A DNA stretch of 64,000 bases, taken from positions 1-64,000 of the forward strand of contig NZ_NKHG01000118.1 of assembly GCF_002744245.1 (NCBI RefSeq), read 5' to 3'. The notes beneath the pieces were generated by a model that saw only the letters and a list, made by a program, of their open reading frames with translations, was not told the origin of the DNA and searched no databases. The position numbers and the translations under genes were made by a program. This DNA comes from Bacillus pumilus. Its GTDB lineage: Bacteria; Bacillota; Bacilli; Bacillales; Bacillaceae. Of the stretch, positions 29,586 through 39,238 are shown piece after piece; within the stretch, counting starts at the first letter, position 1; every line of letters starts with the position of its first letter.

Positions 29586-29841
29586 TGTAATTTCCTCCTG
29601 CATTTTTAGCATCTATGTCATTCCATTTTTCATGTTTGATCAGTCCTTTTTCGTTTGAGGAAAAAAGGCTCACTGTCTATTATAACGTTTTAAGAGGCAA
29701 AGATAAAAATAATAACAGCTTTCTTTTCTAGTAAACGTTGGATAGGGAGGTCGATGCTCAAAAAATTGATGACTTTTTCCTTTTTTATCGAAACTTTTCC
29801 AATCACCAAACGTCTATATACATGTAACGTCTTCTTCTTAT

Positions 29842-29880
29842 GGAGCCGGGCCCTACCTAGGTCCGGCTTCTCCCTTTTTT
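29842..29880 (+). terminator. Plus-strand terminator-like hairpin
   Basis: A GC-rich stem AGCCGG/CCGGCT (844-849 with 863-868 of 29 kb) plus G-T and G-C outer pairs is followed by CCC and six T residues on the plus strand. All neighbouring genes are on the minus strand. Confidence 0.6.
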
Positions 29881-29897
29881 ATGCCTTCTTTTCATAA

Positions 29898-29928
29898 TAA
29901 AAACGCACCTGCGATTGCAGATGCGTTT
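29898..29928 (-). terminator. tRNA operon terminator
   Basis: AAACGCA-CTGC/GCAG-TGCGTTT stem with T-rich tail on the minus strand, directly after tRNA-Phe. Confidence 0.8.
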
Positions 29929-29933
29929 GGAAG

Positions 29934-30006
<73 letters not shown>

Positions 30007-30033
30007 ATCATCAAGATGATGAATATGTATAAA

Positions 30034-30110
30034 TGGCGGTCCGGACGGGACTCGAACCCGCGACCTCCTGCGTGACAGGCAGGCATTCTAACCAACTGAA
30101 CTACCGGACC
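30034..30110 (-). tRNA. tRNA-Asp (GTC)
   Basis: Acceptor GGTCCGG/CCGGACC, anticodon GTC in CTGTCAC, TTCGA in the T loop, and an encoded CCA (30034-30036). Confidence 0.96.
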
Positions 30111-30191
30111 TCAGTAACTTGCCCGAAAAAGCAATCGTGGTGCTCTTTCAAGCAAGTGAGGAAAAATTAGCTTAACGCTAAAGTAAATCAA

Positions 30192-30263
30192 TGACCCGTA
30201 CGGGATTCGAACCCGTGTTACCGCCGTGAAAGGGCGGTGTCTTAACCGCTTGACCAACGGGCC
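30192..30263 (-). tRNA. tRNA-Glu (TTC)
   Basis: A 72-nt cloverleaf with acceptor GGCCCGT/ACGGGTC, anticodon TTC in CTTTCAC and TTCGA in the T loop. No CCA is encoded. Confidence 0.96.
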
Positions 30264-30269
30264 AAAACA

Positions 30270-30345
30270 TGGTGAGCCATGAAGGACTCGAACCTTCGAC
30301 CCTCTGATTAAAAGTCAGATGCTCTACCAACTGAGCTAATGGCTC
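30270..30345 (-). tRNA. tRNA-Lys (TTT)
   Basis: Acceptor GAGCCAT/ATGGCTC, anticodon TTT in CTTTTAA, TTCGA in the T loop and encoded CCA. First of the Lys-Glu-Asp-Phe cluster, matching trnY of B. subtilis in order and place. Confidence 0.96.
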
Positions 30346-30674
30346 TCGGTTTGTGAAAAGTGAATCTGAAGAAGCTGTATTGCGTCAAACCAATAGCTTT
30401 CAAAAAAGCTGGAACATCGCATGCTAACAAGTTTCAGAGACCTTTGCAACAACGAGATTTATAATATCATAGACTAATTACATATGGCAATACGTTTTTC
30501 GACATTTTTTTAAAAAAAGTGTCAGATTTGATTGATCCTATTAAACCATCTGTTTTTGCAGCCCCTCAATTTCAATGATCACTACGTCTTCAAGCACATA
30601 GAAACGTTTTAGACCGTCCAAATATGGTTATACAAGAGACTAGTGACATTATGAATGAAAAAGGAGGAAGCAGC
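30346..30674. other. tRNA upstream region with small ORF trace
   Basis: About 330 bp without a supported gene. A minus-strand TTGCCA-18-TATTAT near 30465-30495 may be the tRNA promoter. A 27-codon minus-strand frame (about 30544-30624, TTG start, ending in VIIEIEGLQKQMV) reads like a protein C-terminus but has no Shine-Dalgarno; it is probably a gene remnant. Confidence 0.4.
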
Positions 30675-31199
30675 ATGAGTTCATTCAAATTAGGAGATCA
30701 AATGCCCAATTTTTCACTGCCAACAGTGCAGGGCGATCACATTGATTTTTACAAGCATTTAGAGGAGCATCAAAGCTGGCACCTCATCGTTTTCTTTAGA
30801 GGTTCATGGTGCCCGGTATGTGTCGAGGAATTAAAAGAGCTAGAAAAGCAGCAATCGTACTTTCAAGACAAGAATATTCACTTAATGGCGATTTCAACAG
30901 ATAACCCTGATCACTTGAAGGAATTTGCTGATAAAGAGGGACTTTCCTTCCCAATCATGTCTGACCAAGACCTTACTTCGTTAAAAGCATATGAAGTGTT
31001 CTATCACGGGGAAGATGCCCCTTATGAAGATCACGGGGTGCACGGAGAGCCCGCCTATTTCTTATTAAATGAAAAAGGGCAAGTGCTCTATCAGCAAAGA
31101 CAAACAAGTCCGTTTGGCAGACCACATGCCAACAAACTGCGCAAAATCATCCAGTACATTCGTAAAAATTTAAAAGGCCAATTCAAAAGTCTAAAATAA
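30675..31199 (+). CDS. Thioredoxin-like peroxiredoxin (AhpC/TSA)
   Basis: This 174-residue redoxin reduces peroxides. The active site appears as FFRGSWCPVCVEELKELEKQ near residue 45 with a Cys-x-x-Cys pair; the fold ends with a conserved EPAYFLLNEKGQVLY strand. No signal peptide, so it is cytoplasmic. The start at 30675 lies 7 nt after GGAGG; the longer frame from 30624 is not used. Single gene. Confidence 0.88.
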   Translation: MSSFKLGDQMPNFSLPTVQGDHIDFYKHLEEHQSWHLIVFFRGSWCPVCVEELKELEKQQSYFQDKNIHLMAISTDNPDHLKEFADKEGLSFPIMSDQDLTSLKAYEVFYHGEDAPYEDHGVHGEPAYFLLNEKGQVLYQQRQTSPFGRPHANKLRKIIQYIRKNLKGQFKSLK

Positions 31200-31231
31200 A
31201 AAAGAAGCTCTCGTGATGAGGGCTTCTTTCT
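31200..31231. terminator. Terminator after peroxiredoxin
   Basis: AGAAGC/GCTTCT stem with A and T tracts, shared by convergent genes. Confidence 0.6.
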
Positions 31232-31440
31232 TATGGATGTCTTTTGTTGAATAGCCAGTCTGCGGCGAAAAAAACAAGGAGACCCGCCATTAATATCACA
31301 AAAGTGGCGGGTGGCCTGTCACCTTGGATAAACGAATACAACGCATGTCCCCCTAATGCCAGTACATAAAAGGTAAACGCCTGACCAGCCGCCTTTTCTG
31401 CGCTTACTTTCTCCCTATTCGTCATTTTTCTAAAAAACAA
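31231..31440 (-). CDS. Small two-helix membrane protein
   Basis: A 69-residue product with two hydrophobic segments (FTFYVLALGGHALYSFI and TFVILMAGLLVFFAADWLF) and a charged N-terminus MTNREKVSAEKAA. Function unknown. The ATG (31425) lacks a ribosome site; a TTG at 31440 has GGAG 8 nt upstream and is preferred. It is the last gene of a three-gene minus-strand group with the lipoprotein and the DUF418 protein. Confidence 0.6.
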   Translation of the reverse strand: MFFRKMTNREKVSAEKAAGQAFTFYVLALGGHALYSFIQGDRPPATFVILMAGLLVFFAADWLFNKRHP

Positions 31441-31460
31441 TTGGTCCACTCCATTCTCAC

Positions 31461-31660
31461 TTAAGCATGATGATTGGGCTGATGATGATTGCAGCAAGCC
31501 AATGAGTTTCTTCCTGTTTCCCCTTCTTGCTCAGATAGAGGAACTTGCTTTGTCTCATTTTGCGTAGTAGACAATCCTTTTCCTTCAAAATCGTTTTGGC
31601 ATCCAATCATAAGTAACGCCAGCGATAGAATACATAAAAATACAAGATGGCTCTTTTCAT
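31461..31660 (-). pseudogene. Small lipoprotein, frameshifted in a T run
   Basis: An ATG at 31660 with AAGGAG upstream begins MKRAIL. The frame then shifts. The adjacent frame continues FLCILSLALLMIGCQNDFEG with a clear lipobox (LLMIGC) and runs to a stop at 31461, ending in a Cys/His-rich tail (ACCNHHQPNHHA). Adding one T to the five-T run (31636-31640 on the plus strand as A) restores a 66-residue lipoprotein. It may be a real mutation, slippage-controlled, or a sequencing error. Confidence 0.65.
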
Positions 31661-31686
31661 GATTGTTCGTTTCTCCTTCATTCTGA

Positions 31687-32820
31687 TCAAGATGCTTTCT
31701 TCATCGTCACCCGGCGAAGTGCCCGAGAACGGATATATTCCATTGGTCCCATCCGCCAGACGTTTAAGCAGCATGCTGAAATCACGATTTGCAGAAATGA
31801 AATCAATACCCATGCCAATACGATGACAGGTGCATTCACCTGACCGCCAAGGCCCATTCCCCAGCTATAGAAAAGAATCGAACAAATGACATTTTGCAGG
31901 ATATAACAGCTGAGTGCCATTTTCCCCACATACTCCATCCAAGTCCACATCAACCATGATTCAGTACGAGCCAAAAGCTTCGCAATGACGGCGATATAGA
32001 AAATGGAAAGCAACGGTGAAAAAGCATAGCGCACCACAAATTCTACCAATTCGTTTGGTACGAAGATCAGTGCATTAAGCGGCAGACCAATCCACAAACC
32101 GATTCGGAACAATGTTTCCCGCAGAGTTCGTCCACGCTCATTTGCATAAAATACACCGGCTCTCATCATCCGAACACCTAATAAAAACAAAAATGTATTC
32201 ATCGGTATGATAAAGATCGCTTCTTCCCGGTACATGAAAAAGTGCTGTAATCGGTCTTGAACTTGAGATATCCATGTCTCTGACAGCTGCTCCTCTAGCA
32301 CTGGTTCACTGCTTTGATCATAGGACTCCGTCTCCATTTCAGAGAGGGAGAACACAATCAGAAATGACATGACCAACAGATGAATAACCCCAGAGAAGAT
32401 CATGCCCTTTTTAATGCGGCGATTCCCTCCACGAACGATGAATGCTACAAGTAAACCGGTAATGGCATAACTCATGAGCACGTCATACTCCATCACAAGG
32501 GCAAAATGGATAAAGCCTTCGATCAATAAAAATAAAAGAATCCATAAATATGGACCCGGCCAAGGCGTGTTTTTTCTTTTCGCCTGCTGGTATTTTAGCT
32601 CTAATCCAACACCAAACATAATGGTTAATAATGAGAGCATTTTGCCGTAAACGAACATCAAGACAATGCTTTCAATCAAACTGCCGTTTTCATATTCATC
32701 TGCAATCTGATCCGTCGCAAAGGTATCTCCCGCATAGCCAAAAAACCAAATGTTCGTCCCTAATGTACCAAGAATGGCAAAGCCTCGTAAAATATCTAAT
32801 AATCGTATTCTTTCTTTCAC
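31687..32820 (-). CDS. DUF418 integral membrane protein
   Basis: This 377-residue protein has roughly eight to ten membrane segments and begins KERIRLLDILRGFAILGTLGTN, the hallmark of the YeiB/DUF418 family, ending with a C-terminal segment YVGKMALSCYILQNVI. The biochemical function of the family is unsettled; transport or acyl transfer has been suggested. Translation starts at GTG, 7 nt after AAGGAG. It leads the group containing the lipoprotein and small membrane protein. Confidence 0.85.
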   Translation of the reverse strand: MKERIRLLDILRGFAILGTLGTNIWFFGYAGDTFATDQIADEYENGSLIESIVLMFVYGKMLSLLTIMFGVGLELKYQQAKRKNTPWPGPYLWILLFLLIEGFIHFALVMEYDVLMSYAITGLLVAFIVRGGNRRIKKGMIFSGVIHLLVMSFLIVFSLSEMETESYDQSSEPVLEEQLSETWISQVQDRLQHFFMYREEAIFIIPMNTFLFLLGVRMMRAGVFYANERGRTLRETLFRIGLWIGLPLNALIFVPNELVEFVVRYAFSPLLSIFYIAVIAKLLARTESWLMWTWMEYVGKMALSCYILQNVICSILFYSWGMGLGGQVNAPVIVLAWVLISFLQIVISACCLNVWRMGPMEYIRSRALRRVTMKKAS

Positions 32821-32904
32821 TTGAACGCTCCTTCCCCTTATACAATTATCATATTTTGGTAAAGACAGGAAGTCCGTTCTATTGAAATTAAGGAATATTT
32901 AAAC

Positions 32905-32941
32905 AAAAAAACACCAGTAAAATGTGTGATTTTACTGGTGT
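32905..32941 (-). terminator. purA terminator
   Basis: A perfect 13-bp stem ACACCAGTAAAAT/ATTTTACTGGTGT with a T run on the minus strand. Confidence 0.85.
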
Positions 32942-32950
32942 CTGATCAGT

Positions 32951-34276
<1,326 letters not shown>

Positions 34277-34461
34277 TTATCTCTTTCAAACACATTTATT
34301 TTATCAATGCAAAACGAAAAAGTCAACGCTAAATCCGAACATTAATATCTCGAAATCAAATTTTGTTCGTTTTACATGTGAAGAAAAGCGCTTTTACTGC
34401 TCCCTCCACGCTTAAAAAGGGAGATTTTGAGCAAAACAACCGTTTTATTGTTTCTTCCTAT

Positions 34462-35043
34462 TTATCGATTTTCGATTAATTGAATCATCGAGCTTGCCAT
34501 GAAGTCAGGTGAGTACGGTCTGCCTGTCCTCAGCCACCATTCAGCAGTTCCAACATAAGCAGAAATGACAAATTGCTTCTGCATCTCAAGAGGAACGTGT
34601 TGCGGGTCAGGCTTTGAATCCGCGACTTCTTCTAGCCCCAAAGTAAAGCTTTCTTCAAAAAAAGCACTGGCCGTCTGAAGAATATTGAGCTCTCGTCCTC
34701 TTTTCAAGAGAATTTGATACTCCTCTTCATGTTCCTGCAAATGCTGATAAAAACGGTAAATATACACATAAGCTACATGATCGCCTTGTCTTTCCTCTTC
34801 TTTCACAGGAGCAAAAATAGCTGCTTTCATCACATCAAACATCTCATCCATGACCTGCTGAGCAAGGTCAAACTTATCTTCATAATGCTGATAAAAGGTG
34901 GTGCGATGGATACCTGCCCTTTTCGTCAAATCTTGTACAGAAATCTTCCCCCATTCCTTCTCTCTTAATAACTGAAATAACGCTTTTCTTAATTGCTGCT
35001 TCGATTCAGTTGCGCGCTTATCCCCTCTGTAGCAGTCCGCCAC
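34462..35043 (-). CDS. TetR-family regulator
   Basis: The protein has 193 residues. The N-terminal HTH (ISVQDLTKRAGIHRTTFYQHYEDKFDLAQQV) is typical; the C-terminal part is the helical ligand domain. The open frame extends upstream through the divergent promoter region, which is implausible. A GTG at 35043 lies 8 nt after AAGGGGAG and gives a normal length. Divergent from the cytochrome P450, it probably represses that gene in response to a small molecule; this is inference. Confidence 0.85.
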   Translation of the reverse strand: MADCYRGDKRATESKQQLRKALFQLLREKEWGKISVQDLTKRAGIHRTTFYQHYEDKFDLAQQVMDEMFDVMKAAIFAPVKEEERQGDHVAYVYIYRFYQHLQEHEEEYQILLKRGRELNILQTASAFFEESFTLGLEEVADSKPDPQHVPLEMQKQFVISAYVGTAEWWLRTGRPYSPDFMASSMIQLIENR

Positions 35044-35180
35044 AAGCCGCTCTCCCCTTCCCATTTTCTTCAACAGATTTCGCTTTTCTGTTGGTTGAAT
35101 CCTTTCGGCTGATGAATTAACTTTAAATCTAACACAACGAAAAAAAGGAATCATCTGACAACCCATAAGGAGTGATGATC

Positions 35181-36386
35181 GTGGAAACAACAACACCCAG
35201 TGCCGTGCAAAAAACGTTATTAAGAGGAAAAAACAAGCAGGACTCGTATAACCCATTTGATTGGTATGCCAAAATGCGTCAGGAATCGCCTGTCCATTTT
35301 GATGAAAACAGCCAAACATGGAGTGTGTTCACCTATGAAGAAGCAAAGCGCGTAACAATTGATAAAGATACTTTTTCTAGTCAACCTCCTAAAGACCAGC
35401 GGAAGCATTCTCTGATGAAAACAATGGTGATGATGGACCCGCCAAAACACACGCGCATCCGATCCATTGTGAGCAAAGCCTTTACACCTCGAGTGATGAA
35501 ATTGTGGGAACCACGTATTCAAGAGTTGATGGATGAACTTATGGAACAAATAAAAGGGAAAGAAGAGATTGACCTTGTTCAAGACATCTCCTATCCGCTT
35601 CCTGTAATTGTCATTGCAGAGCTTTTAGGTGTGCCGCCAGAACATAAACAATCCTTTAAAAAATGGTCAGATATTCTGGTCAGTATGCCTAAAAGTGAAA
35701 ATGAAAAAGATGTAGCTGAATGGCAGAAAACACGGGATCAAGGCGAAGCTGACATGATGACGTTTTTTGCTGACATCATTGAAGAGAAGCGTATGCATCT
35801 CGGTGAAGATTTGATTTCTCTTTTAATTCAAGCGGAGGAGGATGGAGACAAGCTGTCAGCGGATGAATTAATCCCTTTCTGCAACCTTCTCCTGTTAGCT
35901 GGCAACGAAACGACCACCAATCTGATCTCCAATATGATCTTTAGCTTGTTAGAAAAGCCGGGGGCGTATGAAGCGCTCGCTCAATCACCTGAGCTCATAC
36001 CGCGTGCTGTGGAGGAGGCCGTCCGTTTCCGTGCCCCTGCGCCTATCATCGTCCGTTATGTCACAGAGGACACAGAGCTTGGAGGGAAAGCATTGAAAAA
36101 GGGAGACAATGTGATTGTCTTTCTCGCTTCTGCTAACCGGGATGAGCGTCAGTTTTCAAACGCACATGAGTATGATATACACCGCCACCCTAACCCTCAT
36201 ATTGGCTTTGGCCACGGCATCCATTTCTGCCTAGGCGCACCACTTGCCCGCCTTGAAGCATGTACTGCCATCAAGGCCTTATTGACACGATATGAGTCAC
36301 TAGAGCTCCTCTCCTATGTGCCGATGACAAGCAGCGGCATGTATGGGCTAAAAGAGATGAAGCAGCGCGTCACGCCTCGTTCATAA
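35181..36386 (+). CDS. Cytochrome P450
   Basis: This 401-residue soluble P450 carries out haem-dependent monooxygenation. The I-helix motif AGNETTTNLI, ExxR in EEAVRFRAP and the haem-binding FGHGIHFCLGAPLARLE with the Cys ligand are all present; the sequence resembles the CYP107 class of Bacillus. The first in-frame GTG (35172) overlaps AAGGAG; the GTG at 35181 lies 8 nt after it and is chosen. No ferredoxin gene is nearby. Substrate unknown. Confidence 0.93.
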   Translation: METTTPSAVQKTLLRGKNKQDSYNPFDWYAKMRQESPVHFDENSQTWSVFTYEEAKRVTIDKDTFSSQPPKDQRKHSLMKTMVMMDPPKHTRIRSIVSKAFTPRVMKLWEPRIQELMDELMEQIKGKEEIDLVQDISYPLPVIVIAELLGVPPEHKQSFKKWSDILVSMPKSENEKDVAEWQKTRDQGEADMMTFFADIIEEKRMHLGEDLISLLIQAEEDGDKLSADELIPFCNLLLLAGNETTTNLISNMIFSLLEKPGAYEALAQSPELIPRAVEEAVRFRAPAPIIVRYVTEDTELGGKALKKGDNVIVFLASANRDERQFSNAHEYDIHRHPNPHIGFGHGIHFCLGAPLARLEACTAIKALLTRYESLELLSYVPMTSSGMYGLKEMKQRVTPRS

Positions 36387-36387
36387 C

Positions 36388-36420
36388 AAAAAGACTCCCA
36401 TTCACGGGAGTCTGTCTTTT
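36388..36420. terminator. Terminator between P450 and yycE
   Basis: GACTCCC/GGGAGTC stem with A and T tracts on both sides, serving convergent genes. Confidence 0.7.
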
Positions 36421-36832
36421 AAACAGGTGTAATTCCTTCTGTGTTCATGAGCACGACTCGATACCCATCCGGGTCTTCAATTGTTGCCCCTCCTCGATCC
36501 CAGTACGGATTAGCAGAAGTGACCTCACGACCGCCGAATGAAATGAGCCGTTTTATCATCCGTTCATGTTCATCCTCATCAGGAATATAAAATACAAGCA
36601 GCTGTTCCGGATGCGGAACGGGCAGACTCTCTTCTTCTTCATGTTTAGTAATTTCTAAATGAACATGCTGGTGAGGAAGCCCAAGCATGACGCCATCGTA
36701 CCCTTCATGCTGATCAAATGAGCCTATTCGTTTGAGCCCTAAGCCTTCTTCATAAAAGGAAACGACCTCTTTCATGTTAACTGTTGGGCGTGCAATGCGT
36801 AATTGAGCGGCTTGAAACTGTTGAAATTTCAT
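36419..36832 (-). CDS. yycE: VOC/glyoxalase-fold protein
   Basis: The 137-residue protein has two beta-alpha-beta-beta-beta modules: PTVNMKEVVSFYEEGLGLKRIGS at the N-terminus and IEDPDGYRVVLMN at the C-terminus. It fits B. subtilis YycE by sequence and place near dnaC. Possible metal ligands are a His (HVHLEI) and a Glu/Asp near the end. Reaction unknown. Confidence 0.85.
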   Translation of the reverse strand: MKFQQFQAAQLRIARPTVNMKEVVSFYEEGLGLKRIGSFDQHEGYDGVMLGLPHQHVHLEITKHEEEESLPVPHPEQLLVFYIPDEDEHERMIKRLISFGGREVTSANPYWDRGGATIEDPDGYRVVLMNTEGITPV

Positions 36833-36933
36833 ATGTCATCACTCCTTTTCTTCTTTTAGTATACGATCTCTTTTTCTCCCTCTCCTCCTCATTTCGACTG
36901 TTTTTCCGTCATTCTTTCGATGTAGATGGTCAA

Positions 36934-36962
36934 AAAAAGCCCAGCTTCTTGAGCTGGGCTTT
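36934..36962 (-). terminator. dnaC terminator
   Basis: AAAGCCCAGCT/AGCTGGGCTTT stem with T run on the minus strand, overlapping the dnaC stop. Confidence 0.8.
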
Positions 36963-38325
36963 AAGCACCGGGCGGAACACCCGCATCGTCAAATCTTCTT
37001 TCGAGGTTGACGAATTTGTTATATTCTTTCACGAACGCCAGTGAGACTGTGCCAACTGGACCGTTACGTTGTTTGGCAATAATGATTTCAATAATGTTCT
37101 TATTCTCTGATTCTTTGTCATAGTAATCATCACGATAAAGGAATGCCACGATATCGGCATCCTGCTCAATACTTCCTGATTCACGAATATCAGACATCAT
37201 CGGACGTTTGTCCTGACGCTGCTCTACCCCACGAGACAACTGAGACAGGGCAATGACCGGAACTTCAAGTTCTCTTGCTAGTGATTTTAAAGCTCTAGAG
37301 ATTTCAGATACCTCTTGCTGACGGTTATCGCTTGATCGCCCGCTCCCTTGAATGAGCTGCAAGTAGTCAATCAGAATCATGCCAAGGCCGTTTTCTTGCT
37401 TTAACCGGCGGCATTTTGAGCGGATTTCACTCACTCTGATCCCTGGTGTATCGTCAATGAAAATCCCACTGTTTGATAACGAGCCCATCGCCATTGTCAG
37501 CTTACCCCAGTCCTCTTCTGTCAGATTACCGGTTCTTAGGTTCTGTGCATTGATATTCCCCTCTGCACAAAGCATACGCATGACAAGCTGCTCAGCGCCC
37601 ATCTCTAAACTAAAGATGGCGACACTTTCATCTGTCTTGGTCGCGACATTTTGTGCGATGTTCAATGCGAAAGCTGTTTTCCCTACTGATGGACGAGCCG
37701 CTACAATGATCAAGTCATTTCGCTGGAATCCTGCGGTCATCCGGTCAAGCTCAGAGAAACCCGTTGGAATCCCTGTGATATCACCTTTTCGGTTATGCAG
37801 CTGTTCAATATTATCGTATGTTTGAACAAGAACGTCCTTAATGTTTTGGAAAGCTCCTGAGTTTTTGCGCTGTGCCACTTCCATAATGGTTTTTTCAGCA
37901 TCACTCAATAGATCTTCTACTTCATCCTCACGCGTATATCCATCCTGTGCGATCGTTGTCGCCGTGCGAATCAGACGTCTTAAAATTGATTTTTCTTCTA
38001 CAATTTTTGCATAGTATTCAATGTTCGCGGCAGTTGGGACAGAGTTGGCAATATCCGTTAAATACGAAATCCCGCCAACCTCTTCTAGTAAATCTGTATT
38101 GGCAAGTTCTGAAGTCACCGTGACAAGATCGACCGGTTCTCCTCTATCACCAAGTATAAGCATCGCATTGTAAATTTTTTGATGCGACATTCTATAGAAA
38201 TCCTCTGGAATTAATACCTCAGAAGCGAGCGTTAGCGCAGATGGTTCTAAAAAAACAGCACCTAATACGGCCTGCTCGGCTTCTATATTTTGCGGCGGCA
38301 GCCGGTCATCGAGAAGTTCCGTCAT
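36961..38325 (-). CDS. dnaC: Replicative DNA helicase
   Basis: The DnaB-type hexameric helicase unwinds the chromosome at the fork (called DnaC in Bacillus). The 454-residue length equals the B. subtilis protein. The N-terminal DnaB domain opens LPPQNIEAEQAVLGAVFLEP; the RecA-like domain has AARPSVGKTAFALNIA (Walker A), ILIDYLQLI (Walker B) and ALSQLSRGVEQR. The start at 38325 replaces an over-long frame. In B. subtilis rplI lies nearby; here a siderophore locus intervenes. Confidence 0.98.
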   Translation of the reverse strand: MTELLDDRLPPQNIEAEQAVLGAVFLEPSALTLASEVLIPEDFYRMSHQKIYNAMLILGDRGEPVDLVTVTSELANTDLLEEVGGISYLTDIANSVPTAANIEYYAKIVEEKSILRRLIRTATTIAQDGYTREDEVEDLLSDAEKTIMEVAQRKNSGAFQNIKDVLVQTYDNIEQLHNRKGDITGIPTGFSELDRMTAGFQRNDLIIVAARPSVGKTAFALNIAQNVATKTDESVAIFSLEMGAEQLVMRMLCAEGNINAQNLRTGNLTEEDWGKLTMAMGSLSNSGIFIDDTPGIRVSEIRSKCRRLKQENGLGMILIDYLQLIQGSGRSSDNRQQEVSEISRALKSLARELEVPVIALSQLSRGVEQRQDKRPMMSDIRESGSIEQDADIVAFLYRDDYYDKESENKNIIEIIIAKQRNGPVGTVSLAFVKEYNKFVNLERRFDDAGVPPGA

Positions 38326-38470
38326 GCCAAGCACCGTCCTTTCATAAAAAAATACGCTACTCATCATTTTAACATTTTCACCAATAAAAAAGTGAAAAAC
38401 ATCGACTATAGTCAAAATTACCATGTCGATGTTTCGTTGAACAGTGTGTTTTTTTAAAAGCGAGAAAGAG

Positions 38471-38689
38471 TTAGTGGTGGTTTTGCTGGAGGGCGTGGTG
38501 AAAGAGGAGAACGGTGATCATATCGGTAGCTCGCTGGTACAAATCCCATTCTTCATAGGTTGCAAATGTCATGCGTATGTCATGTAATGATTGCTTCATT
38601 TCATGATATTCCTCCACTGTAAACGTATTTTTCAGTTTGAGCTGATTTTCAAGCAATTTTAGTTTCAGCTTTCCTAACGGGGTATTCAT
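38471..38689 (-). CDS. Small hypothetical helical protein
   Basis: A 72-residue, charged, helix-rich frame (LKLKLLENQLKLKNTFTVEEYHEM) ending HHALQQNHH. No domain recognised. The ribosome site is weak. By position it could correspond to the small yycD-type gene near dnaC in B. subtilis, but I cannot confirm this. Confidence 0.5.
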   Translation of the reverse strand: MNTPLGKLKLKLLENQLKLKNTFTVEEYHEMKQSLHDIRMTFATYEEWDLYQRATDMITVLLFHHALQQNHH

Positions 38690-39073
38690 TCTGCCTACAT
38701 TCCCTTCGATCTTGTCTTCCTGAGAAAGTGAAGTGCTTCCTATTGTATATGAATATTCATATTTTCTTTAAATAAGTTGTGAGATATTGTCACCGACTTT
38801 TCACAAACATTCCTTCTTGTTTCCTAAAAAAACAAACAGGTCTATAGGCTTATTTTTTCTCAAAAATTAATTTGAGAAAAAATACCTATATTTATCCCTC
38901 AATAAAACAGAAAAAACGGTAAATATTCCAAGAAGGTCAAGGTCTTTTGACATTTCTCCTCTTTTTGATTGACATGGTCCGGTACTCCTTATTTCCAATC
39001 ATTTGTTAGTGAGTTAGTCCTTTATTTACTAAATATTCTAATTTCAACATCAATTATACAACTTAATGAATAT
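38690..39073. other. AT-rich intergenic with inverted repeat
   Basis: Nearly 400 bp without a gene ahead of the bacillibactin promoter. The only marked structure is a long inverted repeat at 38844-38888. Confidence 0.5.
38844..38888. repeat. Long AT-rich inverted repeat
   Basis: TATTTTTTCTCAAA (38851-38864) is perfectly mirrored by TTTGAGAAAAAATA (38871-38884) around a 6-nt AT loop. Outer ATAGG/CCTAT arms extend it to about 45 bp. It lies at the left boundary of the siderophore locus. Confidence 0.75.
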
Positions 39074-39102
39074 TTGACTTCATAATTGATAACCATTATC
39101 AT
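39074..39102 (+). promoter_or_regulatory. besA-dhb promoter
   Basis: TTGACT (39074-39079) and TATCAT (39097-39102) with a 17-bp spacer. The -10 overlaps a Fur box. Confidence 0.65.
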
Positions 39103-39138
39103 TTGATTTGCTTGCGTGATAATTGAGAATCATTTTCA
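39087..39138. promoter_or_regulatory. Two Fur boxes upstream of besA
   Basis: TGATAACCATTATCA (39087-39101) and TGAGAATCATTTTCA (39124-39138) each fit the 7-1-7 Bacillus Fur consensus TGATAATnATTATCA with two differences. Iron-Fur binding would block the promoter. Confidence 0.85.
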
Positions 39139-39238
39139 TTTGAAGGAACCATTCTTCAATTTCTACACTCATCCACTATCCGCAAGCCTGCTTTTATCAT
39201 CATAATGGGGTCAATTTGAGGAAGGAGATTTTTCACAT

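Larger units (their letters stand above)
29586..29933. other. walR upstream region
   Basis: About 350 bp without a gene. It holds a minus-strand TATAAT (29679-29684) as probable walR -10, a plus-strand terminator-like hairpin (29842-29880), and the tRNA operon terminator (29898-29928). Confidence 0.6.

Noticed and set aside
35044-35319. 92-residue N-terminal extension of the TetR gene
   Set aside because: It crosses the divergent promoter region into the P450 gene; a GTG at 35043 has a proper ribosome site and gives the usual length.
37379-37825. 148-codon plus-strand frame opposite dnaC
   Set aside because: Antisense shadow of the helicase RecA domain without a ribosome site.
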